From Candidatus Onthomorpha intestinigallinarum (GTDB taxonomy: Bacteria > Bacteroidota > Bacteroidia > Bacteroidales > P3), in contig DXGG01000012.1 in NCBI GenBank assembly GCA_019114015.1, positions 1-14,297 on the forward strand: DNA of 14,297 nucleotides, given 5' to 3'. The stretch's first letter is position 1; the number at the start of each line of letters is the position of its first letter. The notes under the pieces were generated by a model that worked only from the letters and a program-made list of their open reading frames with translations, did no database searches and had not been told where the DNA came from. Positions 6,938-13,469 of this stretch are shown here, piece by piece. Both the position numbers and the translations under genes were made by a program.

Positions 6938-7519
6938 ATGATTAAAAGAATTCTATTGACGATATCCGTTTTGTTTTACGCAATAAGTCTGTTTGCACAA
7001 ACATATGTAAGAGATGCAGAACAAGGAAGTGCCAATGCACAATACAGGTTGGGGAGAATGTATGAAAGGGCGGACAGAATGCCGAAAGACATAAGCAAGG
7101 CCGTTTATTGGTACAAGAAGGCGGCAGAACAGAATCATCCTCAGGCCATAATGGCTCTTGGAGAGTTATATTATTATGGCGTAGAGGTTAAACAAAACAT
7201 GCATCTTGCTTTCAAATATTTCAATGAGGCGGCAGGATATAACAATTACGAGGCTTGTTATTGTCTTGGTGAGATGTACGAGCAGGGAGTGGGTGTTGCA
7301 AAACATCTGCCTACGGCCTACAAGTGGTACAAAAAGGCTGCGGATGAAGGAGGTTTGGCAAAAGCCCAATTCAAAGTAGGAAAAATGTTTTACTTCGGAG
7401 ATGGTGTAAAACAGGATATAGCACAAGGAATAAACTATATAAAGTTGGCATTCAACAACGGTTATCCGACCGCAATGGAATTTTGGAATGAAAATCAGTT
7501 ATGGCGATATGAACAATAG
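6938..7519 (+). CDS. Exported Sel1-repeat (SLR) protein, short paralogue
   Basis: A 193-residue protein with an N-terminal signal peptide (MIKRILL, hydrophobic to residue 20, SLFA before Gln21) followed by about four Sel1-like repeats covering residues 26-178. Repeat signatures are visible as AQYRLGRMYE with VYWYKKAAEQ, MALGELYYYG with AFKYFNEAAG, CYCLGEMYEQG with AYKWYKKAADEG, and AQFKVGKMFYFG with GINYIKLAFNNG. Such alpha-alpha repeat solenoids serve as scaffolds for protein-protein contacts; no enzymatic domain is present. It should be periplasmic or otherwise exported. AAGG stands two bases before the ATG. The last 11 bases overlap the start chosen for the next, longer Sel1 gene, so the two are probably translationally coupled. 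The partner is unknown. Confidence 0.9.
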   Translation: MIKRILLTISVLFYAISLFAQTYVRDAEQGSANAQYRLGRMYERADRMPKDISKAVYWYKKAAEQNHPQAIMALGELYYYGVEVKQNMHLAFKYFNEAAGYNNYEACYCLGEMYEQGVGVAKHLPTAYKWYKKAADEGGLAKAQFKVGKMFYFGDGVKQDIAQGINYIKLAFNNGYPTAMEFWNENQLWRYEQ

Positions 7520-8597
7520 ACTGAATATATCAATATTGTTTTTGGGCATCTTTATTTTTTCAAACATTGCCTTACAGTGTCAGAATCTGCTTTTGAAAGC
7601 GAAAGGCGGTAACATACAGGCACAATACGAACTTGCCACCCAGTATTACGACGGTATAGGTCAGATACAAAGTTACAAGGATGCTTTTGTTTGGTATAAG
7701 AAGGCAGCTGAGAAAAATCATGTGGAGTCTTGTTACCGTGTAGGCGAAATGTATGAAAAAGGTTTGGGATGTACTGCAAGTGAACGTATGGCTTTCGGCT
7801 TTTATATGCAAGCCGCAGAAAGAGGTCATGCCGCATCCCAGTTGAAAGTGGCGCAGATGTTTGAAGAAGGTACAGGCACAATAGAAAGCAAATCGAGAGC
7901 TTATCTCTGGTACAGATTGTGTGCAGACAGAGGAGATGCGTTTGCATGCAGAAAAATGGGAGACTTTTATTTCAATGCCGAGGTTGTGGAAAAGGATTTT
8001 GTGGAAGCCAAATATTGGTACGAAAAGGCAGCTAATAAAGGTGACATATATGCCATGCAAAATCTTGCATACATATATGCTGTGGGCGAAAGTGTTGCTC
8101 CCAATTATAAAAAGGCATCGGAATTGCTTGAAGAACCGTTGAAACACAATATGGCTCTGGCTCAATACGTCAAGGCGTATCTTTTGGAAAACGGTTTTTA
8201 TGAATCACGCAACAAAGCGAAAGCATTGGAATATTATGCCAAGGCTGCAGCACAAGGAATCGAACAAGCGCAGGAAGTGATAGCGATACACGCCTATCAA
8301 ACCCAGGGAAACATAGATGAACTGTTGCAATTGAAAAAAATAAACAGGATAGAGTCCTATTATATTCTGGGTAAGGCTTATGTTGAAGGGCATTTGGTGA
8401 AAAAGGATATAAAGAAAGGCATGAACTATCTTTCCATTGCGGCCGACCAGAACAGTGCTGAGGCTAACTTTGAACTGGGAAGGTTGTACAAGGAGGGAAA
8501 AGGTGTCAGACGCAATATCAAGAAAGCAAATGCTTATCTGGAATCGGCTGCGTCCTTGGGCTCAGAACAGGCAAAGAATTATCTGCTCGAAAATTAA
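7509..8597 (+). CDS. Exported Sel1-repeat (SLR) protein, long paralogue
   Basis: With the ATG at 7509 the product is 362 residues: a hydrophobic leader (about 5-24, ending IALQCQ) and about eight Sel1-like repeats over residues 31-351, with one degenerate unit near 252-282. Typical signatures are AQYELATQYYDGIG with FVWYKKAAEKN, CYRVGEMYEKG, AKYWYEKAANKGD, ALEYYAKAAAQG and NFELGRLYKEGKGVRRN. An upstream in-frame ATG at 7488 would add seven residues (MKISYGD) ahead of the leader, placing an Asp in its N-terminal region, so 7509 is preferred, but both are possible. The chosen start overlaps the end of the shorter Sel1 gene by 11 bases. The two genes look like a tandem duplication followed by change in repeat number. 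A scaffold role is inferred; no catalytic motif is seen. pgm follows after 41 bases. Confidence 0.9.
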   Translation: MNNRLNISILFLGIFIFSNIALQCQNLLLKAKGGNIQAQYELATQYYDGIGQIQSYKDAFVWYKKAAEKNHVESCYRVGEMYEKGLGCTASERMAFGFYMQAAERGHAASQLKVAQMFEEGTGTIESKSRAYLWYRLCADRGDAFACRKMGDFYFNAEVVEKDFVEAKYWYEKAANKGDIYAMQNLAYIYAVGESVAPNYKKASELLEEPLKHNMALAQYVKAYLLENGFYESRNKAKALEYYAKAAAQGIEQAQEVIAIHAYQTQGNIDELLQLKKINRIESYYILGKAYVEGHLVKKDIKKGMNYLSIAADQNSAEANFELGRLYKEGKGVRRNIKKANAYLESAASLGSEQAKNYLLEN

Positions 8598-8638
8598 AAA
8601 TCATATTCTGAATTTTCAAACCTTCATAAATCATAATC

Positions 8639-10342
8639 ATGGCACAATTGGATGTCGTTGCGTGCAGAAATGCCGAAAAATGGCTTGAGAGCAGCATAGA
8701 GGAAAGCATCAAGCAGGAAATACGTTCAATGAAAGAGAGCAATGTTGAAGAATTCAATGATGCTTTCTACAAAACTTTGGAATTCGGAACGGGAGGATTA
8801 AGAGGCATAATGGGAATCGGTACCAACCGCATGAACATTTATACCGTTTCAATGACTACACAGGGTTTTTGCGACTACATAAAAGAGCAGAATCCTGGCA
8901 AGGAAATAAAGACTGTCATTTCCCATGACTGCAGAAACAACAGTAAGGATTTTGCCTTGATAACGGCAAGAGTCATGGCAGCCAACGGATTCAAGGTTTT
9001 TTTGTTTGAGGAATTGAGACCTACACCAGAACTGTCCTTTGCTGTTCGTGAGCTTTGCGCCGATGCGGGAGTAATGATTACGGCATCACACAATCCCAAA
9101 GAATACAACGGATACAAGGCATATTGGAACGATGGCGCACAACTGACCGCCCCTCACGACGTCCTGGTAATAGAAAAAGTCAACGCAATAACGGATATCG
9201 CCCAGGTAAAAATACAAAACGACAATTCCAATATAACGTTCATAGGAGAGGATATGGACAACAAGTATCTGCAAATGGTCCATTCACTTTCAATGAACCG
9301 CAATGTAAGTGCGGGAAACAAGAACTTGAAAATAGTCTATACCCCTTTGCACGGTACGGGAATAATGCTTGTGCCAAAGGCTTTGAGGATGTACGGATTC
9401 AATAACGTCCATCTGGTTGAAGCCCAAAGCATATGCGACGGCAATTTTCCTACCTGCGTTTCTCCGAATCCGGAAGAGCCTGCCGCTTTGGACATGGGAT
9501 TGAAACTCGCCAAACAAATAAACGCCGATATGTTGCTCGCAACCGATCCCGATGCGGACAGAGTTGCAACCGCCGTAAGAAACAAACGTAACGAATGGAT
9601 TACAATCAACGGAAATCAAATGGTTTCCCTGTTGACCTATTATCTGTTGGAGCGGAGAAAAGAACAAAACATGTTGAAACAAAACGATTTTGTCATAAAC
9701 ACGGTTGTAACGACAGATTTGGTAAAAGAGATTGCGAAGAGTTTCAATGTGAAATGTTACAGCGTCCTTACGGGATTCAAACATATAGCTGCCACAATCA
9801 GGAATCTGCAAGGCAAGGAAAGATATATTGGAGGCGGAGAGGAAAGTTATGGATATCTTATAGGTGATTCAGTGAGAGACAAAGACTCGGTTTCGGCTTG
9901 TTGTATTTTGGCCGAAATGGCGGAATGGGCATCAAAAAAAGGTTGGACTCTATATGAACTGCTGTTGGATATCTATATGAAATACGGCTTCTATCATGAA
10001 GAACAGGTTTCCATTGTACGCAAAGGAAAAAGCGGAGCAGCCCAAATAAAACAGATGATGTCCGATTTCAGAAACAACCCTCCAGAAAAGATAGACGGTA
10101 CAAGGGTTGCGGATATCATAGATTACCTTAATACCGATGTCACACACCTGCCTGAATCCAATGTGTTGCAATATCTTTTGGAGGACGGCTGCAAAGTGTC
10201 CGTAAGACCTTCGGGAACGGAACCTAAAATAAAGTTTTATTTCAGTGTCAGGTTGGAATGCAATGCACAAAGCGATTTCCAATCGCTCAGAACCAAGGCA
10301 TTGGAAAAAATAGACCGGATAAAAAGGGAAATGAATCTGTAA
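8639..10342 (+). CDS. Phosphoglucomutase / phosphomannomutase (alpha-D-phosphohexomutase)
   Basis: Interconverts sugar 1-phosphates and 6-phosphates (glucose, possibly mannose), linking glycolysis with nucleotide-sugar and polysaccharide synthesis in the cytoplasm. The 567-residue length fits the longer phospho-sugar mutase group of Bacteroidetes. All four domain signatures are intact: the phosphoserine loop TASHNP with catalytic Ser150; the metal-binding loop DPDADR (303-308) with three aspartates; the sugar-recognition loop GGGEESYG (398-405); and the phosphate-binding loop RPSGTEPK (523-530). The gene starts 41 bases after the Sel1 gene with no clear promoter between them, so read-through is likely. 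It ends before a set of inverted repeats. Substrate preference cannot be told from sequence. Confidence 0.95.
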   Translation: MAQLDVVACRNAEKWLESSIEESIKQEIRSMKESNVEEFNDAFYKTLEFGTGGLRGIMGIGTNRMNIYTVSMTTQGFCDYIKEQNPGKEIKTVISHDCRNNSKDFALITARVMAANGFKVFLFEELRPTPELSFAVRELCADAGVMITASHNPKEYNGYKAYWNDGAQLTAPHDVLVIEKVNAITDIAQVKIQNDNSNITFIGEDMDNKYLQMVHSLSMNRNVSAGNKNLKIVYTPLHGTGIMLVPKALRMYGFNNVHLVEAQSICDGNFPTCVSPNPEEPAALDMGLKLAKQINADMLLATDPDADRVATAVRNKRNEWITINGNQMVSLLTYYLLERRKEQNMLKQNDFVINTVVTTDLVKEIAKSFNVKCYSVLTGFKHIAATIRNLQGKERYIGGGEESYGYLIGDSVRDKDSVSACCILAEMAEWASKKGWTLYELLLDIYMKYGFYHEEQVSIVRKGKSGAAQIKQMMSDFRNNPPEKIDGTRVADIIDYLNTDVTHLPESNVLQYLLEDGCKVSVRPSGTEPKIKFYFSVRLECNAQSDFQSLRTKALEKIDRIKREMNL

Positions 10343-10395
10343 ACGACACGCTGTTCGTTTATTGTGCTAAAAAACATATAAAAACAGTCGAGATA

Positions 10396-10427
10396 TTGCA
10401 AGGCTAAAAAACCTGCAAACAAGTTTT
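10396..10427 (+). terminator. Weak hairpin downstream of pgm
   Basis: TTGC-A-AGG (10396-10403) pairs with CCTGCAA (10412-10418), giving seven base pairs with one bulged A and an eight-base A-rich loop. Only a four-T run (10424-10427) follows, after a short spacer, so it may be a weak terminator or an mRNA 3'-end stabiliser. Confidence 0.25.
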
Positions 10428-10499
10428 GGCACATTGTCAGTGAAATATCGGAAAACCAAACTCTCACAACTGTTTAACGGAATTTGATTTGGGAAAAAT

Positions 10500-10540
10500 G
10501 GATTCAGAAAAGAAAAAATTGTCTTCTGAGTCCGTTTTTT
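10500..10540 (+). terminator. Rho-independent terminator-like hairpin after pgm
   Basis: GGATTCAGAA (10500-10509) pairs with TTCTGAGTCC (10524-10533) in a ten-pair stem with one G-T wobble and a 14-base loop, followed by G and six T (10535-10540). This is the best terminator candidate for pgm and anything co-transcribed with it. It lies about 160 bases after the stop codon. Confidence 0.6.
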
Positions 10541-10555
10541 CCAAACTTTATTCCA

Positions 10556-10580
10556 AAAACCGGTATCCGATTCCGGTTTT
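10556..10580 (+). repeat. Perfect 8-base inverted repeat upstream of the cassette promoter
   Basis: AAAACCGG (10556-10563) and CCGGTTTT (10573-10580) are perfect inverted copies around a nine-base loop. As RNA this would be a hairpin ending in UUUU and could back up the terminator at 10500. As DNA it lies about 40 bases upstream of the -7 box and could be an operator. I cannot tell which. Confidence 0.45.
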
Positions 10581-10617
10581 ACACGGCCGGCATTCAATGA
10601 AATGCGAACAAATTCAC

Positions 10618-10625
10618 TATATTTG
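10618..10625 (+). promoter_or_regulatory. Putative -7 box for the zincin-esterase-zincin cassette
   Basis: TATATTTG is an exact TAnnTTTG match. No clean TTTG lies at the -33 distance; ATTC/AATG near 10592-10599 is the closest. Transcription would begin near 10632, so translation from the in-frame ATG at 10602 would be impossible on this transcript. This favours the ATG at 10647 or 10662 for the first gene. No other TAnnTTTG box is seen in the gaps before the two downstream genes. Confidence 0.42.
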
Positions 10626-10646
10626 CAACATCATACTCAAATTGAT

Positions 10647-11951
10647 ATGAATAGCCTTGACATGCATTTAATAAAAACATTCCTACTTTCTTCCTTCATT
10701 ATGGTATTGACATTATCTATAAATTGTGCTGCTCACGGTACAGAAAATAATAATGTTATACTTAGCGATAGTAATAAATGCAAGGAGTATTCAAACGTAT
10801 TCCAAAACATACAGTCAATCTGTAACATAGACAATGGTAAGCTATGGGGAATTAATCTGTATGCACCCATATTATGTATTGATGCAAATCGAACCGTATG
10901 GGGCAATATGAAAGATAAAAACGGAGAACTTCTGTTTAATGGGAATTGCTATGTCGGAAAATATCCCAACGACAAAAATATTGCCAATTCTATTATGGAC
11001 GTTTATGGACAAAAATGGGTAACAATAGCTCTTCCTTTTCCTTCTGATTCAATAGAACGCAACACTTTGTTCTGTCATGAAATGTTCCATTATTGGCAGG
11101 ATTCACTCGGTCATACTACGCACATTTACAACAATGTCCATATTGACAACAAAGATGCCAGAGTTCTCCTTAAATTGGAATGGAATGCATATTATAAGGC
11201 TTGCAAGACTACGGACTATTCAACTTGTAAAAATTTAATTCTTGACGGACTTGTTTTCCGGAAAATAAGACAGAAAAAATACGTCAAATACTATCCCGAT
11301 GAAATTGCATTTGAAATACATGAAGGTTTGGCGCAATATACAGGAAGGAAGATGTCTGTTTCTACAGATTCCATATATCTCCATATTCTCGAACAGGATA
11401 TGAATACCTATATGATAAAAGAAGAATTGGTTAGAAATTATGCATATCTCTCAGGAGTAATAATAGGATACCTCCTTGATAAAAGCGGTAATGACTGGAA
11501 ACAACAAATCAATGGAAATTCGGACTTGGGCTTAATGCTCCAGAATGCATACAATATTAATTTTCCGTCTAATTTGGATATGCATTTCCAAGAATCGAAA
11601 GACAAGTATGATTATAATGAAATCATAAGATTTGAAAACCGCCGTGATTCGGTTAAATCAATTGAGAAACAACAGCTTGTTGAATTGTTTACATACAACA
11701 TAAAGAAGTTGCCATTAAAAAACATGCAAATAAGTTTTGACCCTAACTCAGTAGTACCGCTTGAGGGTATTGGAAACATATACAAGAAGGCCCGAATCAT
11801 TGACAATTGGGGTATTTTGGAAACAATAAATGATGGAGTTGTAGTAATTTCAAATGACTGGAAAACAGTTATTATACCATACGCAGATAGTGTTGTGGTA
11901 AAAGGAAACGTGGAAGAAACAGACAAATGGAAATTAACCAAAAAAGAATAA
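10647..11951 (+). CDS. Exported HExxH zinc metallopeptidase-like protein (zincin) with C-terminal domain
   Basis: From the ATG at 10647 the product has 434 residues. A hydrophobic export signal (residues about 8-29, KTFLLSSFIMVLTLSINCAA) precedes a domain with the zinc-peptidase motif HEMFH (144-148) and, 77 residues later, EGLAQYTG (226-233), whose Glu226 could be the third zinc ligand as in other HExxH...E enzymes. The C-terminal 90 residues look like a separate beta-rich domain: ISFDPNSVVPLEGIGNIYKK, then DNWGILETINDGVV and WKTVIIPY. The frame opens at 10602, but a promoter box at 10618 makes that start unlikely; 10662 is an alternative that starts right at the signal peptide. No standard lipobox is present (Asn precedes the Cys). 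It is the first gene of the cassette and more AT-rich than pgm. Peptidase activity is inferred from the motif; the substrate is unknown. Confidence 0.82.
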   Translation: MNSLDMHLIKTFLLSSFIMVLTLSINCAAHGTENNNVILSDSNKCKEYSNVFQNIQSICNIDNGKLWGINLYAPILCIDANRTVWGNMKDKNGELLFNGNCYVGKYPNDKNIANSIMDVYGQKWVTIALPFPSDSIERNTLFCHEMFHYWQDSLGHTTHIYNNVHIDNKDARVLLKLEWNAYYKACKTTDYSTCKNLILDGLVFRKIRQKKYVKYYPDEIAFEIHEGLAQYTGRKMSVSTDSIYLHILEQDMNTYMIKEELVRNYAYLSGVIIGYLLDKSGNDWKQQINGNSDLGLMLQNAYNINFPSNLDMHFQESKDKYDYNEIIRFENRRDSVKSIEKQQLVELFTYNIKKLPLKNMQISFDPNSVVPLEGIGNIYKKARIIDNWGILETINDGVVVISNDWKTVIIPYADSVVVKGNVEETDKWKLTKKE

Positions 11952-12034
11952 ACAATTTTTTCCATGATAAAGCCTGCTTCAAGAACGGCCGGTTTGTCGA
12001 TTGCCATTGTTATGAATTACTTAAAAGATAAGTT

Positions 12035-13423
12035 ATGAAAAAAATACTTCTATATGCTTTGTGTTCTCTTATTTGCAGCACTGCCATATCGCAAAACATA
12101 ATGAAAGTTGAACAACATTCATTCAAGTCAACAACTTATAGGGAAACACGTTCATTCAGGATAGCTGTACCTGCGTCTGCTTATCCCAATGTAAAGTACA
12201 ATATATTGTTCGTTCTGGACGCAGACTATGCCTTTGACCTGATTGCATCGACTGCAATTTATTTACAGACTTTTGAGTACATACCTCCAACAGCGGTTGT
12301 GGCGGTTGACTATTCAACTCCAGGGAATCGGAACGATGTCGGATATGATCTATCCAACAACAGCCTTGATTCAAGCGGGGAGCTGTTTTATAATTATATT
12401 AATACAGATTTGGCGAGAGAAATAAATAGAATCCTTCCTACATCCGGTTTCTATACCTTAGTGGGCCATTCATACACGGCAAGTTATTTCAACTACTTTA
12501 TTGACGCAGGGAATGATTATATAAAGTCATATATTCTATTTTCACCTGAAGAGATGGGGCAGCTCCCCCGTTTTGAGACTACCTACAAGACAAATGTCCC
12601 GAGTATCCGTATAATCACAGCAGAGGATGATACTGATGGAAGAAAATCTTTTGGACAGGATTTGTACGAGACTTTTCATGAAAAACATTATGACGTAAAG
12701 CTGAAAAACATCAAGGCAGATCACATGTCCATAATTCCTGCTGGTATAATGGATGCCCTAACAGGACTGTATGACAAATATTACAATATAGACAGCATAT
12801 ATAATATCATAGAACAAACGGATACCTCACTTTGGGAGATTTTTTCAAACATAAATGAAAGTAATAAGAATCTTTATAACCAGGCGCTTCCCATTTCTGG
12901 TTCATACATTTCAGCCTTCTTGTGGACAGCCATCCAAAGGGATGAAAAAGAATCTATCGATAAATTACGCGTCTATTATAAGAATGCCCTGACGAATGAA
13001 GAGTCTGACCCTAATGCTTTGGGGGTTATGGGAGATCTGATGAATAAGCTTGGCCGATGGGAAGAGGCGGATTATTTCTTGGACCGATGTCTGACCAGAT
13101 ACAAGAAATTGAAACAGGAGCATGAAACTCTATATTGGAGAAGAGTATATGCATTAAATGTTTTGCCAAAACTTGGACAATGCAAAAAGGCATGGAAACT
13201 TTTAGAAGAAGGTAAAAAGATATACCCGGAAGACAAGGCCATATTCTCCTATTATCAGGGAGTACTATCAATAGAAAATAATTATCTCATAAAACAAGGT
13301 ATCAAGCAGATGAAATTTGCTATCAGTAATCCTGTTATTCTGAAAAATAATTTCGTTGAACCAGAAAAAGCTGGAGAACTACTGGAAAAAGGAATATCGA
13401 TACTGGAGAATGTAAAACAATAG
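12035..13423 (+). CDS. Exported esterase-D-like alpha/beta hydrolase with TPR-like C-terminal region
   Basis: A 462-residue protein with a signal peptide (MKKILLYALCSLICSTAIS, then Gln20). Residues about 25-250 resemble the putative esterase (esterase D / IroE-like) family: YNILFVLDADYAFD (55-68), AVVAVDYST (87-95), the nucleophile elbow GHSYTA (144-149) with Ser146, an acidic stretch AEDDTDG (196-202) that may supply the catalytic Asp, and ADHMSI (228-233) with His230. The elbow is G-H-S-Y-T rather than the usual GxSxG, but Ser and His are in the expected order. Residues about 325-460 look like degenerate tetratricopeptide repeats (ALGVMGDLMNKLGRWEEAD; GQCKKAWKLLEEGKKIYPED). It lies 83 bases after the first zincin gene and 46 before the second, with no visible promoter of its own. 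Hydrolysis of an ester or peptide-like bond outside the cytoplasm is the likely activity; the substrate is unknown. Confidence 0.85.
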   Translation: MKKILLYALCSLICSTAISQNIMKVEQHSFKSTTYRETRSFRIAVPASAYPNVKYNILFVLDADYAFDLIASTAIYLQTFEYIPPTAVVAVDYSTPGNRNDVGYDLSNNSLDSSGELFYNYINTDLAREINRILPTSGFYTLVGHSYTASYFNYFIDAGNDYIKSYILFSPEEMGQLPRFETTYKTNVPSIRIITAEDDTDGRKSFGQDLYETFHEKHYDVKLKNIKADHMSIIPAGIMDALTGLYDKYYNIDSIYNIIEQTDTSLWEIFSNINESNKNLYNQALPISGSYISAFLWTAIQRDEKESIDKLRVYYKNALTNEESDPNALGVMGDLMNKLGRWEEADYFLDRCLTRYKKLKQEHETLYWRRVYALNVLPKLGQCKKAWKLLEEGKKIYPEDKAIFSYYQGVLSIENNYLIKQGIKQMKFAISNPVILKNNFVEPEKAGELLEKGISILENVKQ

Positions 13424-13469
13424 AATCATAAGACCATTAGAAGAGGTACAGGTTTAATATCAATAGATT

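Larger units (their letters stand above)
10343..10646 (+). other. Intergenic boundary region between pgm and the exported-protein cassette
   Basis: This 304-base stretch has no convincing gene. It contains three inverted repeats (10396-10418, 10500-10533, 10556-10580) and then a TAnnTTTG promoter box (10618-10625). A 76-codon frame on the minus strand (10367-10597) has no start signal, family likeness or neighbour to support it. Base composition falls towards AT on its right side. Confidence 0.6.

Noticed and set aside
7572..8165. Minus-strand frame of 197 codons over the long Sel1 gene
   Set aside because: Its Cys/Phe/His-rich translation is what antisense Sel1 repeats give; no independent support.
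3922..10520. An 18-base match, ATTCAGAAAAGAAAAAAT, shared by 3922 and 10502
   Set aside because: It is low-complexity A/G-rich sequence, once inside a Lys/Glu linker and once in a hairpin loop; no sign of a mobile repeat.
10367..10597. 76-codon minus-strand frame in the pgm-zincin gap
   Set aside because: It crosses the terminator-like hairpins, has no start signal or domain, and its composition looks random.
10764..10776. Lipoprotein signal in the first zincin (Cys after LSIN)
   Set aside because: The residue before Cys is Asn rather than Gly, Ala or Ser, so a standard lipobox is absent; signal peptidase I cleavage after CAA is more likely. Coordinates are approximate.
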